A stretch of DNA of 64,000 bases from Streptomyces sp. NBC_01214 (GTDB taxonomy: Bacteria > Actinomycetota > Actinomycetes > Streptomycetales > Streptomycetaceae), in NCBI RefSeq assembly GCF_026340975.1, contig NZ_JAPEOS010000003.1, forward strand, positions 1,488,001 through 1,552,000. The letters run 5' to 3'. Position numbers and translations under genes: made by a program. Below are positions 33,874 to 42,934 of this stretch, piece by piece. Below the pieces are notes generated by a model. It had not been told where the DNA came from. It worked only from the letters and a program-made list of their open reading frames with translations, and searched no databases. Every line of letters starts with the position of its first letter. The stretch's first letter is position 1.

Positions 33874-35178
33874 ATGGCCCTCATCTGCGGTCACGACGCG
33901 CCCGCCTACGGTCTGCCCGTGTGCGAACACATCCGCTCCGCGACCGCGGCACCGATCGACCACTACCTCCACTACACCGGCCGGGGCTTGGAGCGGAAGC
34001 GCATCTGCGGGACGTGCCGTGACGAGCCCGCCACCGTCCGCGCCGCGGCCGTCTGCGAGGACTGCTTCGACGCGACCGAGGGCGGCTCGCTCGGTGTCGT
34101 CGGGGACCCGGAGAATCTGGACGCAGCCGGGCCCGTACGCGGCTTGGTGGAGACTGCTGCGCTGCCCGACGAGGCCGGAACGGTGGTGGACATCGCGCCC
34201 ACCGGCCACGGGATCCTGTTGCTGTGCGACGACGGAAGGATCCTGCGCTGGGACACCGACGCAGGGCGCTGCACCGAGGTCGCCCGCAGCACGGTCACCG
34301 TACCGACGGGCGAGGAGCCGTGGTGCGACCGCGCCCAGACCCTCCGGCTGCACGCCTCGCGCGACGGCGCCTTCGCCGCCGTCGTCATCGACTACGGCCG
34401 CACGGGGGAGGTCATAGACCTCTCCACCGGCCGCGTCACCGTCCGGCTGGAGAACGACGGCTACCACAGCAACACGGTGCCCTTCTCCCTGGCGTTCACC
34501 GAACACGCCGGACGTGCCGTCGTCCTGCACCGCCGCAGCTGGAGCCTCATCGAAGCCACGGACCCCGCGACGGGCGCCCAGGTCGCCCGCATGCCCGCGG
34601 TGGAGGACGACTCCTCGGTCTGGTCGGGTCACTTCCACGGAGCCCTGCACCCCAGCCCGGCAGGCACCAGGATCGCGTCGGACGCCTGGGTGTGGCACCC
34701 GCTCGGCCGGCCCGTCGCCTGGAACTTGGACCAGTGGCTCACCGAAGGCGAACAGGCCTGGGCCGGGGACATCGGCTGGGCCGGCCTTCCGGCCTGTGCG
34801 TACTACTGGGACCGCTCCGTCGTGTGGCTCGACGAGGACCGCCTGGTCCTGGAAGGCCTGGGCGACGACGACGTGGAACTGGCGCCCGGGGCGCGCGTCT
34901 TCGACCTCGGCCGCCGCGAAGCGGGCGGACCCGGGGGAACCGGGGAGCCCGCCGAGATCGCGGCCTTCGGCGGGCCCAAGGGCCGCTTCTTCGCCGCGGA
35001 CGGGCTGCTGTTCTCCTCCTCCGAGTCCGGGTTCGAGATCTGGAACCCCACCACGGGGACCCGCCTCGGGGCCCTCGCCGGATTCCGCCCCACGCACCAC
35101 GATCACGCCCGGGGCGAGCTGATCGAACTCTCCACCATCGGGCTGCGCCGCTGGCGGACCGCCGACGCCGACGCCTGA
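33874..35178 (+). CDS. WD40-like beta-propeller protein with N-terminal cysteine-rich region
   Basis: A protein of 434 residues; AAGGAG lies ten bases before ATG 33874. The N-terminus has paired cysteines C5, C17, C45, C48, C61 and C64 (ICGTCRDE, VCEDCFD) that could bind one or two zinc ions. From about residue 95 the protein has repeated four-strand units (GHGILLLCDDGRILRWDTDA, RASWSLIEATDPATGAQVAR-like, GFEIWNPTTGTRLGAL), characteristic of a WD40 or quinoprotein-like propeller. It has no signal peptide. The function is unknown, possibly a protein-interaction scaffold. Confidence 0.75.
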   Translation: MALICGHDAPAYGLPVCEHIRSATAAPIDHYLHYTGRGLERKRICGTCRDEPATVRAAAVCEDCFDATEGGSLGVVGDPENLDAAGPVRGLVETAALPDEAGTVVDIAPTGHGILLLCDDGRILRWDTDAGRCTEVARSTVTVPTGEEPWCDRAQTLRLHASRDGAFAAVVIDYGRTGEVIDLSTGRVTVRLENDGYHSNTVPFSLAFTEHAGRAVVLHRRSWSLIEATDPATGAQVARMPAVEDDSSVWSGHFHGALHPSPAGTRIASDAWVWHPLGRPVAWNLDQWLTEGEQAWAGDIGWAGLPACAYYWDRSVVWLDEDRLVLEGLGDDDVELAPGARVFDLGRREAGGPGGTGEPAEIAAFGGPKGRFFAADGLLFSSSESGFEIWNPTTGTRLGALAGFRPTHHDHARGELIELSTIGLRRWRTADADA

Positions 35179-35189
35179 CCGACCGGCCC

Positions 35190-36158
35190 CTATCGGCCAG
35201 TCGGAGCCGGGGCCGGGGCCGGCGCCGGGGCCAGCGCGGTGCCGAGTCGGGCGAGCCAGTCGGCGGCAGAGCCACGCACCCCGGGGTGGGCCGCGCAGAA
35301 GCGCTGCCACGCCCGCTCGTCCAGCCGCACGCCGGCCAGGCGCGGGGGCTCCGGGAGGGGCCGCTCCCGGCAGACCTCCGCCAGCAGCACGGCGTCATAC
35401 AGGTCCTTGCACTGCGGACCGTCCTCGGCCGCGGCGTCCGCCACCAGCCACCGCAGCTTCCAGGCCAGCGACAGTTCGCGGCTCGCCGTCCGGGCCACCG
35501 TGACCCCGCCGTCGCCGCGCGGCACGGCCGTCCAGACGGGTGCCTCGGGCAGCCGCTCATCACGGGAGAAGTCCAATTGCGCCACCCCCACCGGGCCGGA
35601 GTCCGCCCGCCACGGGATCAGGATCCTGATCCCGGCGGGCCCGACCTCGCCGTTCGTGTACGCGTAGGCCCACGTACCGTCCCGGCGCGCCCCGTCCGCG
35701 TCCAGCAGGACGCCCGCGGCGGCCCGCGGGCGGGCACGGACCCGTTCCAGCAGGTCCTCGTACGGCGGGAAATCCGCCGGTTCCGGCTCCGGTTGCCAGA
35801 CCAGGCCATCCGGCGGGACGTTCGCGCGCAGCCCCCGCGTCTCGAACTCCTCCTCCCCGTCCGCCCAGATCTCGTAGCGGGCCGCACCGTCGGCGGCCTC
35901 CGGCCACTGCTGCACGGTGTCGTACGCCGGGACGTACGGGTGGGGGTCCCGCTGATCGACGGGGACCGGCGATGGTGGCGGCACGACGAAGTCGAGGTCA
36001 CCGGGTGGCCGGGCCCGGCCACCGACCCACGCGGGCATGACCATGCTGCCGCGTAGGACCAGGTCGTCGCCCCACGCGGATTCCGATATCAGCCGCAGGA
36101 GATGGTCGAGGGCGGCGCGGCCGGGCCCTGCCGTCGCCGTCCGGTCGTTCACCGTCAT
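35190..36158 (-). CDS. AbiEii/AbiGii-type nucleotidyltransferase-like protein
   Basis: A protein of 322 residues. LVLRGSMVMPAWVGG at 33-47 followed by PPGDLDFVV (D54 and D56) is the nucleotidyltransferase signature (G-S and D-x-D) of AbiEii toxins. The second conserved block is CKDLYDAVLLAEV. AbiEii toxins add nucleotides to tRNA acceptor ends and need an AbiEi antitoxin, which is absent here. This suggests a stand-alone housekeeping or defence nucleotidyltransferase. The C-terminus ends in an Ala-Pro repeat tail. Confidence 0.7.
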   Translation of the reverse strand: MTVNDRTATAGPGRAALDHLLRLISESAWGDDLVLRGSMVMPAWVGGRARPPGDLDFVVPPPSPVPVDQRDPHPYVPAYDTVQQWPEAADGAARYEIWADGEEEFETRGLRANVPPDGLVWQPEPEPADFPPYEDLLERVRARPRAAAGVLLDADGARRDGTWAYAYTNGEVGPAGIRILIPWRADSGPVGVAQLDFSRDERLPEAPVWTAVPRGDGGVTVARTASRELSLAWKLRWLVADAAAEDGPQCKDLYDAVLLAEVCRERPLPEPPRLAGVRLDERAWQRFCAAHPGVRGSAADWLARLGTALAPAPAPAPAPTGR

Positions 36159-36211
36159 GCGGCGACTGTAGGGGCGACCACTGACAGGGCCGGCCGGGCC
36201 TCAGCGACGGC

Positions 36212-37156
36212 TCATTGGATCAGGCTGGTGTGCGGGTGCTCCGGAGACTCCGGGCAGACGTACAGCTGGAGGTGGTCCCCCTTGGAGACCTGCACCTCGG
36301 GCGGGTTCGACTCGAGCTCGCCGCCCTGCTGGGCGACGGACTGGTCCTCGTACGGGATCCAATTGTGGGTGCCGCTGTCCCATTCGCCCGAGCAGATGGT
36401 CAGCAGCGGGACCATGCCGGCGTCACAGGCGGAGCAGAACCGGGCGACGGGATCGGTGAGGCCCCACGGGGCCCAGCCGCCGACCTTCCAGCCGGGGGCG
36501 AGGGACAAGTGGCTGTCGTAGAACGACTCCGGGTGGGGAGCGTGGGAGCTGTCCACTCCGGATCCGGCCGCCTGCCACCGGCTCCAGTCCCGGAGCTGCT
36601 CGCGCAACTCCGGCTTCAGTTCCAGGGGGTTGGGGTACTCGGCGATCTGCTCGGGCGCGAGCACGCACGGACGCGGCACGTACTCTTCGTACTCCACCGC
36701 GAACGGCCCGGGCGGCGCGGCGAGGACGTCGGTGACCTCGGCGGAAGACCGCCAGAACAGTGCGGTCGGAGGCTTGAGATCCGGCTCGTGCTCGAAGGGA
36801 CACCACAGCACCTGGAGCAGGTCAGCCTGCCCCGGAGGCCGCAGCAGGGGTATGTCGCGCACGTACAGCTGGGCCACGGTCACCATGGGGTTGGGACCCG
36901 GGCGCCACTCGATGTCCGAACTGACGTTCACCCCGTACGCCTCGTACATCTGATCCACCTGGTCGTGCGGCTCGTGACAGTACGGCCACGGTTCGTCGGC
37001 GGGCCACAGCAGCGGCCCGCCGACCGAACTGTCGTGCGCCGACGGAGAACCGGCGCGGGGGTGCAAGCGGACGGCCGGGCGTGCCAGCGGGGCCAGTTGA
37101 GGAAACAGCGCGGTGACCTCGACCGGTCGCCGGGGGGTGGTGAAGGTGACGTTCAT
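36212..37156 (-). CDS. hypothetical protein, DUF1963 (YwqG)-like
   Basis: A protein of 314 residues from the ATG at 37156; a TTG ten codons upstream is possible but unneeded. The sequence GGPLLWPADEPWPYC near residue 45, followed by VAQLYVRDIPLLRPPGQADL and later QVLWCPFEHEP, fits the DUF1963/YwqG pattern of a GG-x-P-x-W motif followed by beta strands. The C-terminus has FCSACDAGMVPLLTIC, a possible metal-binding cysteine pair, and ends with YVCPESPEH. It is probably cytoplasmic. The function is unknown. Confidence 0.65.
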   Translation of the reverse strand: MNVTFTTPRRPVEVTALFPQLAPLARPAVRLHPRAGSPSAHDSSVGGPLLWPADEPWPYCHEPHDQVDQMYEAYGVNVSSDIEWRPGPNPMVTVAQLYVRDIPLLRPPGQADLLQVLWCPFEHEPDLKPPTALFWRSSAEVTDVLAAPPGPFAVEYEEYVPRPCVLAPEQIAEYPNPLELKPELREQLRDWSRWQAAGSGVDSSHAPHPESFYDSHLSLAPGWKVGGWAPWGLTDPVARFCSACDAGMVPLLTICSGEWDSGTHNWIPYEDQSVAQQGGELESNPPEVQVSKGDHLQLYVCPESPEHPHTSLIQ

Positions 37157-37204
37157 GAGGTCGATGCTGCCAGCAACCTCTGACAACGGGCCCGTTCGAA
37201 ACGC

Positions 37205-40200
37205 CTAGACGTGCGGCGTGCAGCAGCCGTCGCGCAGCATCTGGTGCAGTACCGCGCGCCAGTCGGCCGGGTCCGGGGCCGGGGCCGAGGGCTCGGCGGA
37301 CGGTGCGAAGGCACGCTCCAGGGCCGGGCGTTCACGCAGGTTCCCGCCGCGGACGGTCGACCGTACGCGGACCAGGTCGTCGAAGTCGGTGAACGGATCG
37401 CCGTCGACCAGGGTGAGGTCGGCGATCCGGCCGGGCTCGACCGTGCCGAGCCGGTCCGCGACGCCGAACATCCGGGCCGGGGCCGAGGTCACCGTCGTCA
37501 GGGCCTCCGCAGGCGTCAGGCCGTACCGGTGCAGGGCCCGCAGGGAGAGGTGGAGGTGGAGGCCCACCGGGGTGAGCGGCGCGTCGGTGCCCAGCGCGAG
37601 CTGCCCGCCGCCTTCGATGACGCGGTGGTAGACGCCGACCTCCCGCTCCAGCGCCGCGCTCTGCTCCGCGCTCGGCGGCCCGGCGGCCGCGGCCCGGACG
37701 GCCGCCACGTCCCACGGCGGCATCAGGGACGTCACCCGCGGGTCGTCGGCGAGCGCCGGATCGGCGCCGATCAGGGGGAGGGCCGTGAACGGGGTGGCGA
37801 TCAGGCCGAAACCGCCGCGCGCGTAGACCTCCAGGGTGTCCTGGTACGTGTGCCCCCGCGGGGTGGCGCCGTGCCCGTACTCGGCCCGCTCGGTCGCCAC
37901 CAGGTGCGTGGTCAGGTCCTGGCCGGACCGGATGCCGGGGGCGCACAGGTGGGAGCCGGCCAGGACACCGAGCCGTTCGTGCGCGAAGCGGGCCGCCTCG
38001 GCCATGTACGGGTACGGCGCCCGTACGTACGTCTTGACGAAGTCCCAATCCAGCGCGGCGGCCCGGGCCAGCGAGCGGGCGAACCCGGCGCGCGTGCGGT
38101 GGGCGCGCCCCATGCTGTAGGCGACCCGCGAGCCGTCGAGGAGCTCCCCGCCCGCCAGCAGCCGGGGTGCGGCGAGCAGGCCGGCCCGGATGTCCTCGCG
38201 CAGCCGGGCCTGTTCGTAGGCGGAGCCGCCGAGCGACACGACGGTCGTGACCCCGTACGCGAGGTGCAGGCCGCCCTGGCGCGCCCCGTAGGTGTAGGGG
38301 TACGGATGGACGTGCGCGTCCCACAGGCCGGGCAGGACCGTGCCGTCGGAGCAGTCCACGGTGCGGGTGGCGCGGCGGCCCGGTCGGTGCGGTTCGACGG
38401 CGGTGATCCGGCCGCCGCTGATCAGGACGTCGACGTCGGCGCGGGGCGGGGAGCCGGTGGCGTCCCACAGCAGTCCCGCGTGCACGACGGTGTCGACGGG
38501 TGCGGGGCGCCGGTAGTTCAGGGAGACGGGTACGGTCCGGGGCGCTCCGGCCGGTGCGCCGGCCGCGTCGAGGGCGAGCAGGCGCAGCCGGGCGCAGGAC
38601 TGGTAGAGCAGGGTGCGGGAATCGGCGGACCACGAAGGGTGGTCGGCGGGCTCGTCGGTCAGGCGCCGGGCCGGTCCGGTCGGGGCGCCGTCGGGGCCGA
38701 CGGGCAGCAGCCACAGGGCCGACTCGCTGACGCAGGCCAGGAAGCGGCCGTCGGGGGACCAGACCGGGCCGGAGGCGTAGCGGTCCGCGAGCGAGGCGTG
38801 CGGGGCCAGCGCGTGCAGGCGGTCGGTCCCGGTGGCGGTGTCGACGATCCGGATGAGGTTGTAGCCCTCGCGGAAGCGCCGGCTGAGCCGGTTGCGGTCG
38901 CAGAGGGCGAGGTGGCGGCCGTCGGGCGACCAGCTGGGCGCGCCGGGCAGACCGCCGCCGCCGAGGGCCGCGACCAGGGGGGTCTCGGTCCCGGTCGTAA
39001 GATCGCGGACGAGGAGCTGCCCGGAGAGGTCGAGGGCGGCGAGCCTCGTGCCGTCCGGCGACAGGGCCCCGTAGACGCGGCCGCCCGCGGCCAGGACGCT
39101 CTCCCTGCCGCTGTCCAGTTCCCGGCGGCGCACGGTGTTCAGGCCGTCGCGGTCGTCGGTGTAGACCAGCGCGCGGCCGTCCGGGCTCCATACCGGTCCC
39201 TGGACGTACGCCGTGACGGGGGCCTGGACGATCTTGCGGGGCGCGCCGCCGGAGACGGGCGCGACCCACAGCGCGTTCAGTGCGGCGAAGGCGACGCGGC
39301 GGCCGTCGGGGGAGAGGGCCGGCAGGTGGATGCCCCGGACGGGAAGGCTCCGTTCGGCCTCCAGGACGTACTCCTTGACCCGGTAGCGGGGCCGGGACAC
39401 TTCGAGGGTGGCGTCGAGGGGGATCTCGCGGCCGCCGGCGCCGTCGGCGCCTGCGTCCCGGTGGGGGCGGACCACCCGGAACCGCCCGTCGAGGGTGATC
39501 AGCAGCCGGTCGTCGCCGATCCAGCGCGGGGGAGCGGGTGCGAGATCACCGTCGAGGGGGACCTGACGGCCGTCGGCGAAGAGGGAGAGGGTCTCGGCCT
39601 TGCGGGGGCCGGGAGCCGCGGACAGCCAGGCGGTGCGTCCGGCCGGGGAGAGCGCGGGAGCCAGCAGCCTGCCGTCGGTGACGGTGTGCTCGACCCGGAC
39701 CGGCCCCCCGGCACCGGGTTCCGCGGCCACGGAGGCGATGGTCCGGGAGGTCAAGGTTTCCCCGGTGGGCGTGCCGCGTACGAACAGGACGCGCGAGCCG
39801 TCCGGCGACCACACCGGGTCGAAGTCCTCCCACTCCCCGTCCTGGCCGGGGCCGTCCTGCCCGGGCAGGCCCGTCAGCCGGCGCGGGGGGCCGCCGGTCA
39901 CGGTGACGGTCCAGATCCGGTACGGGCTCCCGGCCACTGGATCCCCGCCGCGTTCGGAACAGAAGGCGAGGGTGCGGCCGTCGGGCGACCAGGCGGGCGC
40001 GCGGTGGTCGAACGAGCCGTCGGTGAGCGGGCGCAGGCCGGAGCCGTCAGCGTTCATCACCCAGATGTGGAAGGTGCCGCCCCGGTAGGCGCTCATCGCC
40101 ACCTGGTTTCCGTCGGGGGAGAACACCGGGCGGCCGGGTTCCAGATCGGGCGGGGTCAGCGGGGTCGCGGGCGAACCGTCCGGGGGCAGCGACCAGAGAA

Positions 40201-40408
40201 CGCCCTGGACCTCGGCGACGACCCGCTCCCCGGTGGCGGAGGCGGTGGCCGCTCCGTTGGTCGCCCGGGTGAAGCGCAGTCTGACCGGGTCCTCAGCGGC
40301 GCCGCCCGCGCCGGACGCCGCCAGGGACGCGCGGCCGAGCAGTGCCGTCAGGGCGCCCGCCGATGCCGCCTGCAGTACGGTCCTTCGCGCAACTCGCAAC
40401 CCGACCAC
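37205..40408 (-). CDS. Tat-exported amidohydrolase fused to a TolB-like beta-propeller
   Basis: A protein of 1067 residues. The N-terminus LRVARRTVLQAASAGALTAL is a twin-arginine signal peptide. Residues about 60-640 are a TolB/WD40-like propeller with repeated FSPDGNQVA, WSPDGRTLA and LSPDGRRVA motifs. Residues about 655-1040 are a metal-dependent amidohydrolase with H699-V-H701 (WDAHVHPYPY), later His residues in GSHLCAPG and YGHGATPRG and D in ALGTDAPLTPVG. Such fusions occur in secreted imidazolonepropionase-like or peptidase-like enzymes. Substrate unknown. Tat export fits a protein that folds and takes up metal in the cytoplasm. Confidence 0.9.
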   Translation of the reverse strand: MVGLRVARRTVLQAASAGALTALLGRASLAASGAGGAAEDPVRLRFTRATNGAATASATGERVVAEVQGVLWSLPPDGSPATPLTPPDLEPGRPVFSPDGNQVAMSAYRGGTFHIWVMNADGSGLRPLTDGSFDHRAPAWSPDGRTLAFCSERGGDPVAGSPYRIWTVTVTGGPPRRLTGLPGQDGPGQDGEWEDFDPVWSPDGSRVLFVRGTPTGETLTSRTIASVAAEPGAGGPVRVEHTVTDGRLLAPALSPAGRTAWLSAAPGPRKAETLSLFADGRQVPLDGDLAPAPPRWIGDDRLLITLDGRFRVVRPHRDAGADGAGGREIPLDATLEVSRPRYRVKEYVLEAERSLPVRGIHLPALSPDGRRVAFAALNALWVAPVSGGAPRKIVQAPVTAYVQGPVWSPDGRALVYTDDRDGLNTVRRRELDSGRESVLAAGGRVYGALSPDGTRLAALDLSGQLLVRDLTTGTETPLVAALGGGGLPGAPSWSPDGRHLALCDRNRLSRRFREGYNLIRIVDTATGTDRLHALAPHASLADRYASGPVWSPDGRFLACVSESALWLLPVGPDGAPTGPARRLTDEPADHPSWSADSRTLLYQSCARLRLLALDAAGAPAGAPRTVPVSLNYRRPAPVDTVVHAGLLWDATGSPPRADVDVLISGGRITAVEPHRPGRRATRTVDCSDGTVLPGLWDAHVHPYPYTYGARQGGLHLAYGVTTVVSLGGSAYEQARLREDIRAGLLAAPRLLAGGELLDGSRVAYSMGRAHRTRAGFARSLARAAALDWDFVKTYVRAPYPYMAEAARFAHERLGVLAGSHLCAPGIRSGQDLTTHLVATERAEYGHGATPRGHTYQDTLEVYARGGFGLIATPFTALPLIGADPALADDPRVTSLMPPWDVAAVRAAAAGPPSAEQSAALEREVGVYHRVIEGGGQLALGTDAPLTPVGLHLHLSLRALHRYGLTPAEALTTVTSAPARMFGVADRLGTVEPGRIADLTLVDGDPFTDFDDLVRVRSTVRGGNLRERPALERAFAPSAEPSAPAPDPADWRAVLHQMLRDGCCTPHV

Positions 40409-40575
40409 TCGCCCCGTCCGTCGATGACTGCCCCGAATGTCCCGTCAGCCACGCAAACGATCACACCCCCGGTCGGGCAACGGTGCGGCGCGCGCGTGCG
40501 GATGCGGGTTGCGGTGCCGGTGCGGTGGGGAAAAGGGTTTGACCCCGTGGGCGGTCGGCGATCGGATGGTGGTCC

Positions 40576-41481
40576 ATGACCACCGCACCGATGCATCCCG
40601 ACGCACACCCCGTCGACGAAGACCTCGTACGCCGCCTGATCGCCGGGCAGTTCCCCCAGTGGGCCGGGCTGACCGTGGAGCGGCTGCCGTCGGGCGGCAC
40701 GGTCAACGGGATGTACCGGCTGGGCGACGGCATGGTCGTACGGCTGCCGATGTTGGCGGGCGGGGCCGAGGACGTGCCGATGGAACGGGAATGGCTGCCC
40801 CGCCTCGCGCCCCGGCTGCCGACGGCCGTCCCCGAAGTCCTCGGGGCCGGGGAGCCCGCGCAGGGCTACCCGTGGTCGTGGTCGGTGTACCGGTGGCTGA
40901 CGGGCGAGAACCCCGAGGCCGGGGCGGTGCAGGAGCCCGTGGCGCTGGCCCGTGACCTGGCGGCCTTCGTGGCGGCCATGCGGAGCATCACCCTGCCGGG
41001 GGCACCGAAGGCCTACCGCGGGGGGCCGCTCGCCTCCCTCGATGCGGCGACCCGGGCGGCGATCGAGCAACTGCGGGGGATCCCGGCGGAGGGCGTCGAC
41101 TGCGACGCAGTGGCCGCCGTATGGGAGGACGCGCTGCGGGCCCCGGAGTGGAACGGGCCGCCGGTATGGCTGCACGCCGATCTGATGCCGGGCAACCTCC
41201 TGGTGGACGGGGGGAGGCTGACCTCGGTCATCGACTTCGGGTGCGCGGGGGTGGGAGACCCTGCCTGCGATCTGTTCCCCGCATGGAACCTGCTGCCGGC
41301 CGGTGCCAGGACGGTCTTCCGCGAAGAGCTCGGCGTGGACGACGCGACCTGGCGCCGCGGCCGGGGGAGGACGCTCTCGCAGGCGCTGATCGCGCTGCCC
41401 TACTACCGCACGACGAACGCGGCGATGGCGGCCAACGCCCGGCACGTGATCCGGGCCGTGCTGGGAGAGGACCGACGGTGA
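40576..41481 (+). CDS. aminoglycoside phosphotransferase (APH) family protein
   Basis: A protein of 301 residues with an APH/choline kinase fold. The nucleotide-binding N-lobe has SGGTVNGMYRLGDGMVVRLP. The catalytic motif is WLHADLMPGNLLVDGG (H-x-D-x-x-x-x-N) and the metal motif is SVIDFGCAGVGDPACDL. Members phosphorylate antibiotics or small metabolites; many in Streptomyces are not resistance proteins. The substrate cannot be told from sequence. A convergent terminator follows at once. Confidence 0.9.
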   Translation: MTTAPMHPDAHPVDEDLVRRLIAGQFPQWAGLTVERLPSGGTVNGMYRLGDGMVVRLPMLAGGAEDVPMEREWLPRLAPRLPTAVPEVLGAGEPAQGYPWSWSVYRWLTGENPEAGAVQEPVALARDLAAFVAAMRSITLPGAPKAYRGGPLASLDAATRAAIEQLRGIPAEGVDCDAVAAVWEDALRAPEWNGPPVWLHADLMPGNLLVDGGRLTSVIDFGCAGVGDPACDLFPAWNLLPAGARTVFREELGVDDATWRRGRGRTLSQALIALPYYRTTNAAMAANARHVIRAVLGEDRR

Positions 41482-41487
41482 GGCCGG

Positions 41488-41519
41488 GCCGGGCCCGGCG
41501 GAGGTGCGCCGGGCCCGGC
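41488..41519. terminator. bidirectional terminator hairpin
   Basis: A perfect 13-bp stem (gccgggcccggcg at 41488-41500, its complement at 41507-41519) with the loop gaggtg. It lies between the convergent phosphotransferase and small secreted protein genes, seven bases after the first stop and 20 bases after the second. Confidence 0.8.
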
Positions 41520-41538
41520 GTCCGGCGGCCGGGTGCGC

Positions 41539-42069
41539 TCAGGAACTGGCCGCGGAGGTGCAGGCCGCGCTACCGCCGCAGAAGGTGACGTCCCAGTGGT
41601 TGCCCTCCCGGGCGTAGACGTTGCCCGCGGCCGACCGGTAGCGGGCGGCCCCGTCGCCGCGGTCGGCGATCCGGGTGAAGCTGCCGGTGACGTAGTTGCT
41701 GACACAGCTGGTCGGACTGAAATCGATCTTGTAGCCGTTCCAGTGGCTGTAGGTGCCCGAGGCGTGTCCCACCTCGGTGCCGCCCGTGATCGTGAGGGCG
41801 CAGCGGCTCGCGTTGCGCAGGGTGATGACGTCGCTGATGGTGGCGGCGTTGACCTGCTCCAGCGAGGTACAGGTGCTGTTGTTCCGGTTGCTGCAACCAC
41901 CGCTGGAGGACAGGCCGATGCCGCCCGTCGCGTTCAGCTGGCTCACCGCCGACGCATGGCTGAGCTTCGCCGGGGCGGCGTGCGCGGTGCCGGGAACGAG
42001 CAGGGCGACGAGGGCCGCAGTGGTGCCGACGAAGGTGGTGGCGAGGGTGCCGCCGACTCGCATGCGCAT
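41539..42069 (-). CDS. small secreted protein with M15-like metal-site residues
   Basis: A protein of 176 residues with a signal peptide cleaved near AHA/APA at residue 32. The mature part has six or more cysteines, probably disulfide-bonded (GGCSNRNNSTCTSL, SRCAL, TSCVSNY, FCGGSAACTS). The sequence S-H-W-N-G-Y-K-I-D followed downstream by R-E-G-N-H-W parallels the SxHxxGxxxD and ExxH zinc sites of M15 D-Ala-D-Ala peptidases. It may be a small cell-wall hydrolase or binding protein. The M15 comparison rests on motif spacing only. Confidence 0.7.
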   Translation of the reverse strand: MRMRVGGTLATTFVGTTAALVALLVPGTAHAAPAKLSHASAVSQLNATGGIGLSSSGGCSNRNNSTCTSLEQVNAATISDVITLRNASRCALTITGGTEVGHASGTYSHWNGYKIDFSPTSCVSNYVTGSFTRIADRGDGAARYRSAAGNVYAREGNHWDVTFCGGSAACTSAASS

Positions 42070-42211
42070 GAGGGTCTTCTCCTTCTCCGGATCGGTGTGC
42101 TGACAACACCCACTTCAGCAGCGGGAGTCGGGCCCGCGCAGGCCGAGCGGCACATCTGTCCGGTACGGGACGGTCGGCCGCGCGTTCGTCCGGGTGGCGC
42201 GGGCGGAACGA

Positions 42212-42874
42212 TCAGTGCTCGCCGCCCGGGAGCCGCTCGTCCGGAGGCCGCTCGTCCTGGAGCCGGTCGCGCTGCACCTGGTGGGCGAGGGTGCGGCGTA
42301 CCGAGGCCGAAACCGTCACCGGCGTGCCGGCCGTCGCCTTCGGCGGGACGTCGAGAGCGCGGCTGATCTCGTCGTACGCGGCCCGGAACGCCGCGGGCAG
42401 CTCCGCGCGACGGAGCGTCAGGTCCGCTTCGACGAGGCGCCGCAGTTCGTCGACGGTCCGGGGCGTGAAGCGCTTCCGGCCCCGGGCGAGGGCGTCGACG
42501 CAGCGGGTGCAGCGCGCGGCGTCGAGGGTCTCGGCGACCGCCTCCGCGAGTCCCCACAGGCGCCCTTCGAGCCATGGGGTGTCGTACTGGTCGAGGTCGA
42601 GCCCCATCGGTGGCGCGGGGTCGTCGAGCGCGTGCTTCGCCACCTGCTTGGACACGGCGGGCTGACTCATGTCGGCGATCCGGGCGATCGTGTCCTGGGT
42701 CCAGCCGAAGCCGGCGAACAGCTTGATCATCTCGGCGCGCAGCTTCCGCATCTCCTCACCCGCGCGGATGACCTCGTTCATGCCGGCGAGCATCCGCACG
42801 GCCTGTTCCTCGGTCAGCGCGCCGGGTGTCCGCTGCGCACGCTCCGCATGCTCCGCACTCTCTCGGTCTGCCAC
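42212..42874 (-). CDS. helix-turn-helix transcriptional regulator, divergent from alpha/beta hydrolase
   Basis: A protein of 220 residues from GTG 42874. Helical N-terminus (about 1-50), then a helix-turn-helix GWTQDTIARIADMSQPAVSK (about 51-75). The C-terminal half carries RCTRCVDALARGRKRF and more helices. No named family is certain; the HTH resembles sigma-70 region 4 or phage-repressor types. TATAAC lies exactly six bases before its start, so its transcript is probably leaderless. The repeat ATAACCAGGTT in the shared promoter is the likely operator, giving autorepression and control of the hydrolase. Confidence 0.78.
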   Translation of the reverse strand: MADRESAEHAERAQRTPGALTEEQAVRMLAGMNEVIRAGEEMRKLRAEMIKLFAGFGWTQDTIARIADMSQPAVSKQVAKHALDDPAPPMGLDLDQYDTPWLEGRLWGLAEAVAETLDAARCTRCVDALARGRKRFTPRTVDELRRLVEADLTLRRAELPAAFRAAYDEISRALDVPPKATAGTPVTVSASVRRTLAHQVQRDRLQDERPPDERLPGGEH

Positions 42875-42934
42875 GACTCGGTTATACACCGGGGCCCACC
42901 AAGCATCATAACCAGGTTGTATAACCAGGTTATG
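42875..42934. promoter_or_regulatory. shared divergent promoter with TATAACC operator repeats
   Basis: ATAACCAGGTT occurs twice in tandem, at 42908-42918 and 42921-42931, together forming a long imperfect palindrome (CATAACC at one end and GGTTATG at the other). A third copy, GGTTATAC, lies at 42880-42887. TATAAC at 42920-42925 on the plus strand is six bases before ATG 42932. On the minus strand TATAAC (42886-42881) is six bases before GTG 42874. Each -10 box is thus inside a repeat, so a bound regulator would block both leaderless promoters. Confidence 0.75.

Noticed and set aside
35190..36158. AbiE phage-defence system
   Set aside because: The AbiEi partner antitoxin is missing, so only a solitary AbiEii-like nucleotidyltransferase can be claimed.
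37211..40579. Open frame of about 1100 codons antisense to the propeller-amidohydrolase
   Set aside because: Low-complexity sequence in the shadow of a gene with intact catalytic motifs.
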